A stretch of DNA of 64,000 nucleotides from Pomphorhynchus laevis (Eukaryota; Acanthocephala; Palaeacanthocephala; Echinorhynchida; Pomphorhynchidae): the NCBI GenBank assembly GCA_012934845.2, contig WNNJ02003813.1:62001-126000 (forward strand), given 5' to 3'. This document shows positions 12,820-24,300 of this stretch, piece after piece. The notes under the pieces are model-generated. The model was not told the origin of the DNA and did no database searches. It saw only the letters and a list, made by a program, of their open reading frames with translations. Numbering within the stretch: position 1 is the stretch's first letter; the number at the start of each line of letters is the position of its first letter. A program made the position numbers and the translations under genes.

Positions 12820-13930
12820 AATATTTGTTAACATAATTTTTATATTTCATTAACGATAAATTTGACATTTTGAATTTGTTCACATTTTCATTTTTATCTT
12901 TATTTGACATTCACATTTAAAGGTGTAATATAATTTATTGAACCTGATTTCTTAGAAGTTCTCTTTTTTAAGATCTCTTTAAAAGCTTATTTTTGCTAGT
13001 TTAACTCACGATTTTTTCGTATTAATTTCGTATAATAAAAGACTAGTTAATGTAATATATTAAAGAAGATTGGATGCTATGCGATAGGACGTCGGGGCTG
13101 TAAGAAATTTTTGTTACCGGCGATATAAAATAAACTTGAGACAGAAAAACCACATTTTGCTATTTCACTTTTATAAGATCTACACGTAGACAAATTAGTA
13201 TTTGCTTTTAAGTCGCTGTGTATATTTCTTTTTTGAGATTGTTGCTGGGTTTATTTTCATATAAACTTATCTCAAATTATTTATCTGTAAAAATGTAAAA
13301 ATTAAGAAATGTAAAAATTAAACAGCGAATTTATTAAACAGAACTATTTCAAGTAGTTCCATACTTGGAGTTAGTGTGTATATTATTTGCCTTCTTGGAC
13401 TAGATCCTATTGATCGAGAAATAATCAACAAAATCGACAGAAACTGATATATACACAATAATTTGAATACTCACTATTCTAGATTAAGACGTTTTAATAC
13501 TCACTTTAATTCCGTGGCATGTTATATTTAGGTTATCTACAGAATTGCTGAATAAAAAATGAATGGAAGTTCTTTCGACAATTACAAATTGGTATTTTGT
13601 TACTCTGTCCAAATTGATATTTACATTGTTTCAATATGCTCTACAATGAATAGTTACCAAATTGTTTTATCCAACTCTTTTAACTAATTAATGTTTTTGA
13701 ATTAATGTTTTTGTTACTTTTTGTCTCCTCAGGATGTTTAAATTCTCTATCACAATTTTTTACGGTAATTTAGTTTTCGTATTTTTTATTTCGTTGATTT
13801 TTTCGCAATGGCTATAAAGTTAGATATAGCTAACAAGTTGTTCGTCGCATATAAATCATGTTTGAAATTAGAAATATTGCAAATCCTATTTTGTATTATA
13901 CCAATTAGATTAGATAACTGAGTGCATGTA
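12820..13930. other. AT-rich spacer
   Basis: No gene or clear repeat. Near 13065-13100 a short stretch resembles 8487-8520, part of the LINE debris. Confidence 0.35.
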
Positions 13931-13934
13931 TATT

Positions 13935-14260
13935 TTACGATATATAAATAAAAATAAACATAAATAATATATAATTATATAAGATTTTATACAATTTATT
14001 ATATAAAGTCAAAATGTAAAATTGAAATTTAAAATAAAAGTAAATTGTTATGAATTGATGAATAAATAACAGACGATGTATCAGAATAAGGATTAGAGGT
14101 AATCAGAAGGAACTAGTATGCTATCTGGTTTCGGTCGCAATTCCTCGATTAACATAGCAGCGGGGACAAATACGTTCTAAGGACTTATTTCACTGATGAA
14201 ATTCGATAATCTAGTTGGTCAAATTAATAATATTATTATTTTTTTAAATTAATGATATAT
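13935..14260 (-). repeat. Penelope-like tail repeat, inverted copy of 5407-5760
   Basis: The reverse complement matches the tail unit at 5407-5760 nearly base for base. Rare variants are shared, such as TAAGTCCTTAGAACGTATTT and GCATACTAGTTCCTTCTGAT. The two copies are inverted and about 8.5 kb apart. Confidence 0.85.
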
Positions 14261-15009
14261 ATTTTAATAAATAATAATAAATAATATTTGTTTATTACTA
14301 AATAATAAATAATATATTAATAAATAATTTTTTATATTTTTTGGGAATAATTCTTTTTTAATAAATATAATCGCAAAGCTTGCACTCAAATGAAAATAAT
14401 AATTTGAGGGGATAACTTATAATGACTTTTTTGTCGTCAGTTCGTTCTAGATAAATTGAACGAGTTAAGATCGGCGTTAAAATATCATCTATCTTTGTGC
14501 ATTAACATGTGCACTAAATTTACATAATGACCAACATGGTGAAGATATATTTAATTATTAAATAATTAAATTAAATATTATTTTACTAAACATTAATAAA
14601 TATTGATTGATATGATATTCATTATATTTAATCAATAAAATAATTAATTTTACAATTTATCACCAATAAATTTTGAATTTTACGTCATTATTTATCAGGT
14701 TTTCTATTTTCGTAACATTCCTAAAGATTTTGCTAATTCATAACGGAAACAAATTTGCAAATTTTGTGATAAAAATATGTAATCGAGGGTAATAATAATA
14801 GTAAGACCTCAATAATATTTTATTGGGGTCTTACATAGCGCAATCTTTAACTATTACGTTGCTAAGTCTTTTATCAATAATCTCTTTAAATTATTAGAAA
14901 AATATGAGCTTTTCTTTTCGATCTACGTAAACGAATCGAATTAAGTTATGATCTTAATTAAGTTATTAAGTCTTATGTACAATCGCTTAATATACTCTGA
15001 CGAACCGAT

Positions 15010-15341
15010 TCATACAGTAACTGCAATGACACCAAGAAAAAATGCAGAATTTTCCATCTCATTTAATCGTTCACGATACATTGCACGCTTCCGTTTCTTG
15101 TGATATTCGAAACTTTGTATTTTTACTTAACAAGCAATTATGATTTGGAGAATATCATTACAATGGTTATCACGTAAAATTTTGCTGCATCGCAATATCG
15201 TTCACCAGCCTAGTACTTCGTGCTGCTGTACATTCTAATGAAAAATATGTTAAGCATTACTTCACGTTCTAGTGTGCCCGCAACTGCATTTATTGTGACT
15301 GCTGAAATTGTTACTCTGCCAATCAGATCATATAAATGCGA
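15010..15341 (-). CDS. unidentified gene, C-terminal two exons
   Basis: Two minus-strand exons join in phase: 15341-15232 and 15112-15010, separated by a 119-bp GTACAG...AAAG intron. The joined frame gives about 70 residues to a TGA. It starts SHLYDLIGRVTISAVTINAV, then a basic helix (FEYHKKRKRAMYRERLNEME) and a short hydrophobic end. Codon-like composition stands out from the AT-rich surroundings, and frame, acceptor and donor agree. The first hydrophobic part (about residues 5-30) could be a membrane segment. Upstream exons, and so the start codon, are not seen. I do not recognise the family. Confidence 0.4.
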
Positions 15342-15767
15342 CTACGTATTTTATAATGCTATAAAATTAAAATTAAAAATAAAGATAAATAATTATGTAA
15401 GATTTTATATAATTTATATTTATATAACGATAAAATATAACTCATTTTACAATTTTGATCAATTGCTCATTGAACTAGCACCTTTAAATAATTGCATACT
15501 ATTTTGCTGTTTCATTTTTATTTTTGTATTTTGTTCATATCAAAAGGTCAAGTGACTAATTAATACCTTTAAATTTTTATTATTTTAATAAATATTTATC
15601 AATAAATTAATTAAATTAATTAATAAATATTCACTATAAATTATAAAAAAAATCATCTAAAATGTTTGAGAGATAAAATAACATACAATTAATAATATTT
15701 TATAATATTAATATAATATTTTATACATAAACATACAAGATAAAATAACATACAAGCTTAAACACAC

Positions 15768-15885
15768 AGTGATTACTACGATTACAACGATTACAACTAT
15801 ATTACTACGATTACTACGGTTACAACGATTACATCAATTACAACGATTACTTCAACGATTACATCGATTACAACGATTTAACAGT
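15768..15885 (+). repeat. (ATTACAACG)n-like microsatellite
   Basis: Imperfect 9- and 12-bp repeats of ATTACAACG, ATTACATCG and ATTACTACG. It stands at the 5' edge of the RT element and reads as Leu/Arg/Gln-rich repeats when translated. Confidence 0.75.
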
Positions 15886-18800
15886 GCGTCATATACATCA
15901 ACAACGATTACAAGTGCTTCAACAATTACAAGTACGAAATCTCATTCAACAACTTTAAGTGGACACCACATTGACGAATCCACGAAGGACATAACAAATT
16001 CCACAAGGCAGACTACATATATAAGCAGCAAAGTAACCCCAGATTCGCGACAAAATCTTCAACCGCCGCTGGATCGTCATACCCACATGATAAGTGACCC
16101 CCATCGTGCAGAGTCTGTGCCTCCTCAGTCTGACGCTACACACTCCACTCAACCTGTCCCTGTCGAGTGGGAATGTCTAATTTGCAAAATGCCTTGCAGG
16201 ATCACCAAATTTATAAAATTCCGGGTTCACGGGCCCCTTCGTTTCAGGTGTGAGGGGGCTGGTCGTACACTTTCTGCATTACAACATCAACAAACTGCGA
16301 ATAACCCGGCGCTTCATGTCGTAAAATTGAACGTTATACCCTCCTTAGATCAACTGTCCCATCATCTCCCTAAATCGATTTTGAAAATAATACCGAAGGG
16401 CGCTAAATACCATACAGCTAAGGCATTTCCCGCCTCTTAAATGACTGTGAGGATGAGAATAGTCCAATAAGCTGGCTTCCGTTGTTCACTTTCTCTAGAC
16501 TCGTGCTTACATCAGGTGAATCATTTGGGCGATCCCTTACATCTATCATCAAGGATATAATTTTGAAATTTGATTATAGCTTCCTTAAGATTACCCAACA
16601 ATCGGACGCCTGTATACCAATGAAAAATAATGCCCATTCGAAGGTTCCGAAATCCAAAACCTTGTGCGAACGAGTTTCTATCAAGCTTGCAGACTGTGAT
16701 GTTCGTGGGTCTGTACGACTACTCTCATCATCTGACTTATTTACTGACAATATAGTGAGTTACTTTCAGTCCTTTAAGGAAATGCACCCTTCACAAACAA
16801 GAGATAGTCTCATTCCTCAAAACTATCGTCCGGAAAATTCGAGTCGTTCCAACTCTTTTGAGATAAGAAGGGCCATTTTGAGTTTCGCCAATGGTTCGGG
16901 ACATGGAATGGATAGCCTTCGCTATCAACACTTGAAAGACATGATGTTCTATAGCGCTGGTGATGCAGTTCTTCTCTAGGACTCGCTCTTTCTCGTGTAA
17001 TCGATGGTTTTGTCAATGGCAATCTTGTCGCGGAAGGAGTGCAGCTTTTCTTTTCGGCGTCCTTATGTGCACTCAATAAAAAGGATGGCGGGATTCGCTC
17101 AATCGCAATCGGGAGAACACTCCGTAGCATTGTTGCCAAGATACTCTGTATAAGGATATCACAAAAAGTAGGTGATCACTTTGTCCATACCAACTAGGGT
17201 GTTGTACACCATGAGGAGCAGAAGCGATTGTTCACGCAGTCCGATTATTCATAATAAACTGCCAACAGCCTACAGTTGTTTTCAAAATAGACATTTGAAA
17301 TGCATTTAACACCATAGATCGCAATGTTCTTCTCGAAGCAGTAAAAAAACCCGTCCCAGAAGCATTTCCATATTTTCATTCTGCATACGGCTCTCAGACA
17401 CCTCTGGTTTATGATGATCGAATCATTTGGTCATAAACAGGCGTTCAACAGGGCGATCCCCTTGGTCCAATTGGTTTTACTTTAGCAGTAAATCCTATTT
17501 TGCACTCCCTTTAATCCACCTTTCAATTGTGGTATTTGAACGACGCAACGTTTGAAGGAGATTCATCTGTTGTGTTGCACGATTTGGAGACGATTTTGAC
17601 ATCAGCTAACCGAATAGGGCTGGAGCTCAATGTAGGCAAATGTGAGCTCATGTTCCCGAATATGGGGGAACATGAAATCGAACAGATGACTACTACCTTT
17701 TCAACCGTAGCCCCAAACATAAAAGTGATTAGTCGGGGAAATTTGCAAATTCTTGGAAGCGTTGTATTTGAAGAGAATTCACCGAAAGATTTGGCTCAGA
17801 GCGAGGTGCAATTGGTATTAATGTGCACTAGTGTTTGGTGAGCTGCGTGCTCACGAGGCACTTTTCCTTGTAAGAAACTGTCTTTACCTGCCCAGACTGC
17901 TTTATAAGTTCCGTACAACTCCTTGCTTCAACATGTACGCAGAACTCTATAAGCTCGATGGTGTACTGAAAAAACATTTATCATACATAACAAATTGCGC
18001 GATAACGAACGATTCTTGGCGTCAAGCTTCATTGCCCGTGCCGTTTGGTGGTTTGTGGATCCGCAGTTCAGCGGACATTGCTCTTCCGGCTTTTTTATCG
18101 TCTGTAGTGGCAACAAAGGACTGCGTCAACATTCTTTTGAATAACTCTACACATTGCATACATCGCTGGCTACTCAACTTGGTTGGTTAAGACGGTTCTC
18201 AGTCAGGCACCGTCTAATAGCCATAAACAATCCGCTTGGGACACCCCTCATTAAACGAGCTCATGGATATTTAATTGAAGGCTTGAAAGACGAGGCATCT
18301 CGCGTGCGAAATATGGCGTTCTCCACAAGTGAGTCTTGTGCTTGGCTAAACACAGTTCCGATTGGTGCCCTGGGAACTTTGCTCGATGACGAGGTTGTGA
18401 GATTGAGCATTTCCCTAAGACTAGGCCTTTATACATGTACTCCACTCATATGTCATTATGGATCGCCTGTTGACGAGTCAGGACAACACGGATTAGCATG
18501 CAGAATTTTGAGAGGCAGATTCCTAAGACTCGCGGAAATAAATTCAGTGATAAGCAGAGTCCTCAACACCGTCAACGCCCCAAACATTCTAGAGCCATCC
18601 AATGTATGCAGATCGGACGGTCGACGTGTTGATGGAGTCACCATTTTCCCTTGGCGTGAAGGGAAATATTTGATGTGTAACGTTACCTGCGTGGACCCCC
18701 TGCAGCCAGCAATGTTAGGAACGCAGCAAGAGGAGCGGGCGAAGCAGCTTCATATGCGTAAGAGCACAAACGGCTGAAATATGCCGACTTGACCATGTAC

Positions 18801-19060
18801 CACATATTTTGCCCTTTTAGAGTAGATACTTATGGATCACCGGGCTCTTCCGCTTTGGCTCTTGTTAAGGATATAGGAAAATATTGAAGCACGTTACCGG
18901 GGATTCCCGTGCTACTTCATTCCTCCTCCGAAACGTTAGCATCGCCATCCAACGTAAAAATTCTGTCAGCAGTCTGGCGACGGTCCCAAAGGGCAAGAAT
19001 ATTGTAGGCTGGTGGTAGCAGCCAGTCTTGCTAAAAGAATGACATTTCTCTACGAAGAAA
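15886..19060 (+). mobile_element. GC-richer reverse-transcriptase element with nuclease-like C-terminus
   Basis: One element read in several frames. Near 16165-16250 a CLICKMPC zinc-binding-like motif. At 16630-16980 a linker with RRAILSFANGSGHGMDSLRYQHLKD-type sequence, the usual lead-in to the RT. At 17070-17560 RT motifs: KKDGGIRSIAIGRTLR, KIDI-NAFNTIDRN, GVQQGDPLGPIGF and YLND (for YLDD). At 18440-18780 a C-terminal part with HGLACR, LEPSNVCRSDGRRVDG, PWREG and CNVTC. The E, D and D/T spacing suggests a PD-(D/E)XK-like nuclease. Several stops and shifts interrupt it, so it is inactive. It is much less AT-rich than its surroundings, as if acquired fairly recently. I cannot assign a named clade (R2-like or an unclassified LINE). 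Confidence 0.6.
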
Positions 19061-19064
19061 ACAA

Positions 19065-20690
19065 ACCTTCTCTTGTATTTATCGTTTTTTAATATTGTTG
19101 TGTTGATTACTAATTTGTGAGATATAATTTTTTAAAGATAAATAAATAATTTATTATAAAAAATTATAAATATGCAAAAATAATGTTTCAAACTTTAAAA
19201 ATTTGTTGGAATATTGCAACATTGATACGAGTTTTACACATGCTGACCGTATTTGTTATTTTTGTCTCGATTGCATATCTGGATTTCCTTTTTTTATTTA
19301 AATTTGTTTTGGTAATTGTTAAATCTAGGAAAATGTTAGTGTCATTTAGATTGTCATCTAATCCACATGCTGATTACGTATTCGCATAACTTTCAAAAGC
19401 AGTTTTCAAAATCGCGTATACTAAATTATATTTATGAAATAAAAGACTAATTTTTAACGTTTTTTTAAAGGACGAATTTCGTCCACTTCGATTTCACATA
19501 ATACTGTATATTAACGTAGATAAAGTAATTTAAAAACCAGCTGATTTTAATCTAAAATGAATTGTTTCCTAAAGTATTTGCATGATTTGTAGTTGTCGCT
19601 TCTACTTTTCACCGTCTCTTATCTTTTTAAACATCTTTTTAGTAATATGTTGAACGTTTGTCAATGGAATTTAAACAGTATCGGCAATAAATACACTTTA
19701 AGAAAAAGTGTGAAATTGAATTTTGGCTTTTCTTCATTAAAATTGTTAATTTCTAATGGAATTCTTCTTATCAAATTTATATGTAAACATTAATTTCAAG
19801 TGTTTTACGACATCTGTTGCTTTTGAACTCACGAAAGCTAGCGATTCTAGAGATTTACATTAATATCTTAATTTTTAAATTGTCCTAGATTTAAATGATT
19901 CAAAACCTTTTAAATAAATGTCTATCGAATGCATTAAGATGCGTTCGAATAAGTTATTGGTTTACTAACTGATACACACATTCAATATAACAAATATTTA
20001 TATTTTATATATAGATATTTAAATATTTACAAAAACGTATTCTGTATTATTTATGAATAATACAGATAAACACGAAGATAAAGAAATAATTAAAACAATT
20101 TGCTGATTAACAACAATAATTTGTTGACAAAATTAACAAAAAGATATACTTAAATTTTTCATAATAAAATAATATTTAATAAAATATTAAAAATTTGTTT
20201 AATTCAAACTGTTCATTTAACTCAGAAACCTTTTTTTAAGAACCCATGAAAATAAAATACCGAAAACAGCTAATTATAATTAAAAGAGAAATAAACATAA
20301 AAATAAATATTTACAAAAGCTTATTCTTTACAGAAAAACAGTAAAATAATAAATGAACGTGTATATAAAAATTAATAATATTACACAATAAACACATAAA
20401 TAGATCTTTTCCATAGATTAATTTTTGGTCAGCAATTAATTTTAGACAAAATGTTGATTGGCCTAAATTGATATTAATTAACCTAAAATGATTAGTAGAA
20501 TGACAAAATGTTGATTGGCCTAAATTGATATTATATTACTAGTAGAATCGTCAAAAATAAAACCTTTTATCCTAACTATTATATAATAATACTGAAATAT
20601 ATTTTTATATTTTTCACTGATATTATATAATAATATCTATCACTAATATTGTATATTAATGAAATTTTATAAAAATAAAAATATTTGGTA
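19065..20690. other. AT-rich intergenic stretch
   Basis: No gene or RNA recognised. A direct repeat ACAAAATGTTGATTGGCCTA occurs at about 20446 and 20502. Confidence 0.35.
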
Positions 20691-20860
20691 TATTCCGATA
20701 AGATTACTTTCATGTGCCAACTTATTTAATTCTTTGGCATTTTTTCCACACGAGTAAAAATAGAGAATTACGTATCTGTTTTATTGACGTTTCGATCAAG
20801 CTAGTGATCCTTCATTTATCCTTTTGCGGATAAAAATGCCAAAGAAACAAATTTGGTATA
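20690..20860. repeat. inverted-repeat element
   Basis: TTCTTTGGCATTTTT near 20732 is answered by AAAAATGCCAAAGAA near 20836, and ATTTGGTATAT flanks both ends. It may be a small fold-back element lying just before the hammerhead ribozyme. Confidence 0.5.
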
Positions 20861-20949
20861 TTTTTTACTGATATAATTTATTATATTATATAATATAATG
20901 TATTTAATTAATTGTGAAACATGTAAGCCAGACGCGAAAGAATGACGAA

Positions 20950-21028
20950 TGCCGTTTCGTCATCACAATGACTCATCAGTGCCAGATCTCTCCCACTACT
21001 GGATGCAGTGAAGGACTGGCAGACGGCA
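20950..21028 (-). ncRNA. type I hammerhead ribozyme, complete
   Basis: Read on the minus strand 5' to 3': TGCCGT (stem III), C17 of a GTC cleavage triplet, TGCCAG (stem I), a 30-nt arm that can pair further (CACT/AGTG) with internal loops, CTGGCA (stem I), core CTGATGA, stem II GTCAT-TGTG-ATGAC, core GAA, then ACGGCA (stem III). All three helices are perfect: 6, 6 and 5 bp. Every invariant core position of the hammerhead is present. Predicted cleavage falls after the C at 21022. The + strand coordinates are: stem III 20950-20955, GAA 20956-20958, stem II 20959-20972, CTGATGA 20973-20979. It lies about 300 bp upstream of SARS2, on the other strand. Animal hammerheads occur in SINE-like repeats and Penelope-like elements. 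No coding part is attached here. Confidence 0.85.
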
Positions 21029-21332
21029 ATCAATGAATGAATTTAAAATTAAATTAAATTAAAATTTAACAAATTTTAATTTTGAAAATTTGAAGTTTAA
21101 CTATTTCAAACTATTTAACTATTTGACTACGGCTTGATTTAATTACTGAATTAATTTTTTTACTTATATGCTTTTTGATAATATTTTTTAATTACAGATT
21201 AGTTGATCAAATAGCTTTACTGACTATAAACTTTAATTAAATGTTTTTGTGTTTGTCTTTTTCGTAAAGTTGTCTCTGTCAACTTTTTATTTGGTATAAC
21301 TGATTAATAGATTTTTACTAAAGCCGTTCAGA

Positions 21333-24300
21333 ATGCTTCTGGGCAGTAGACTCAAGTCAATATTATTAAGAGCACTAGGGAAGGTACCTCGTTCTTCTGA
21401 TATGCAACAACGGGTAAACTTAAAGTACACAAAAACAGTGGAATATTTGCACCATAACCAACTAAAGTCAAGACTTGATTTTTCTTGGCTTGTTTACAAG
21501 TTTGACGAGTACCAACGGAATTGTATTAGGCGTGATGAAAGGGAACGTTTTGACCATACAGTAATACACACAACAATGTAAATTTGAAATTTATTTCATC
21601 GTTTATTTAGATATCATTAATAAATAAGTTGACTGCGTTGATAGATAGTAAAAGCGTTGGTAAAAACATTTTAATTTTTTATTATTTTGAACGTTTTTGT
21701 CTGCAGAACAATCTACAGCAAAACGTTTGGTTGCTGAAATTGAGCAAAATGCATTCTGGCTTCCGAACTGGACACACACTCAATCAGTAAGTATTTTGTA
21801 GTATTTTTCTTAACAGCCGAACCACTTAATCATTTCAACGGACAAAGTTTGAATTAATAAGTTATATCTTACTTCGGAAATTATATCATAGTTTCCAAAA
21901 ACGGGTATCGCTCACTCGAAAATTCATAAATTAAAATATTAACATGCACAAAATATATTTTTATTTGAATAATTAAAATTTTTTAAATTAAATACTTTTG
22001 TTATTTTTAGCCAAATTACGAGGAATCTAAAAATGGTAAAGTTATATATCAACCCTCTCGTTCTATAGGTATAATAGCTAAAGTAAAAATATTTAAAGAT
22101 TTGTTTTCAATTTTTTAGAACCAACAATCTCATTTGAAGAAATTTCTGGTCGATGTGATGCTCTCAGTTTAACGTTTGTATATTCACAATCATTACGATT
22201 TTTAAGTGAAAATTGAATCTAGTAACATGGGATATTTCAGTACTCGGCAATCGTATTGTATTCATGATGATCTAGTTTTACTTGAATTTGCATTATTAAA
22301 TTATGCAATGGATATAGTGAAGTCAGAGGTAAGTTAGGATGCTAACTTTTTTATGATGCTAAATTGACTTTACAATTTATAAACTTAAGTTGAAATCAAC
22401 TATCGAAACTTTAAACATCTCTCATTTCTTAAATAATAAACACACTTTAAAATTTAATAATCACACTTGAAAATATATCTACTATTTATAAATACGAATA
22501 GCAATAAATTTACTGGCTTCATTTCAATTTTTTTGGATGATACACCAACTTAAATTTCACCGATTAATATTTAGACATCAACTTTCGTATACAAGAATAT
22601 TTTTTAATGCTTTTTTTAAAATACGATATTTATGCTTTTTAAAACAAATATATTTATTATGATAAATATTATATTTATCATAATAATATTTATAAATTGA
22701 ATAAAATACGTAGACTCAGTTATCTGATTTGCTAAGCCGTCTTTTCTTTTCGCAAATTGAAATGAAATTTTAAATAATTTTACTTGATGATTATATGCTA
22801 TGATCATGTCACCAAATATGCTTAATGAACTCATATTATAGATATATTTATACTAAAAATATAATTTACTAACACTAAACTTAGTAAATTGTAAGTTACG
22901 AAATCATAAATGACTTACGCTATAATGTTCTTACAAATGAATCTTTCGTATATATAGTCACTTCGAGCATAATTCTCAAATTGCTCTAATTGTACTTTGA
23001 TTGTTTCAGCAACTGCTGTTTCTTCGTGCAAAAGACTTTCCAAATCGGCGATAGATTTGTACTAAAGATCTATTTGCGTTTTTAACTGTAAAAGATATAA
23101 TTATCTATTAGGTACTTAAAATGCATCACTTAGAATTGTGCTCGTATCAGCTAATATAATTATGATCATTGATGAATAATTATTAACATGAAAAGATGTC
23201 ATTGTTGCTAATAAATATAACTATTTATTATTTAAATAAATAATAAATAGTAATAAATAATAATATTATTAATATTATTATTATTTTGCTTTACTCACTG
23301 TAAAGCAAAATTTTTGTCATTTTGTTTAAGACAATTATTATTAAGGTAATTTTAGAAATGCTATTATTTATCAAATAAGTTTTATTTATTTCATAATATA
23401 GGAAAACAATTAGTCTTTCAAAATATAAAATTTTATAAATTATATAAAACTATAAATATATAAAACTATATCTAATTTATAATTTAGTATTGAATTGAAA
23501 CAATTTGTTTCAATTATATATACGAGTCTTTTAAAAAAACTTTATGATGGATTTGTACATCCACTTTTGCACCTATGCCCGTTTCATATTAATTGATGAT
23601 TCAAATAAAATTATATTACTTATTAGACATAACTTTAATTATTTGATAATAATATTTCCAGTTATTATTACGCAAAATTTGTTTCTATTTCAGGGATTTA
23701 AACCAGTTGAAATGGCGGACACTGTGGAAACTTCAGTGCTTGTGAGTTAATAACTTTCATAATTCGAATGTTTTATTAAAATATTTGTCTAACGAATATT
23801 TTGTAAAATTTGAATATTTTGATCTTAATTTATTCTTCGTTTTTTATAATATAGGAAATTAATAATAATTTTTAATTAAAAATTTGTTTAATTAAATAAA
23901 CAATAAAAATTATAATTTACATCGGTTCAAATGCGGTGTAGTCAAGAAACGTTGGTTAGTATTTTTGTTTTAATTATATTACAAATTAAATTGTATATAT
24001 TTTAAAATACGCAATTTTTAATATTTTTGACGAGATGTGTATCGTCAAAATAAGTGTTTGACAATATCTTTATTTTTACGAATATTTTGCTCTTAATTTG
24101 TTCTTTGTTTAATTTATTATTCTTCGTTAATTTATTCTTCTTTGCTCTTACTTTATTATTCTTTTAAAATTTTTAATCAATATTATTTGTTGCTTTTTAA
24201 ATAAATGTTTGACGATATTTTTATTTTTACGAATATTAAAAATATTATCTTTATTTAGACGATTAGATCATCAAATTCTATGATAACAAAATATAAATTT

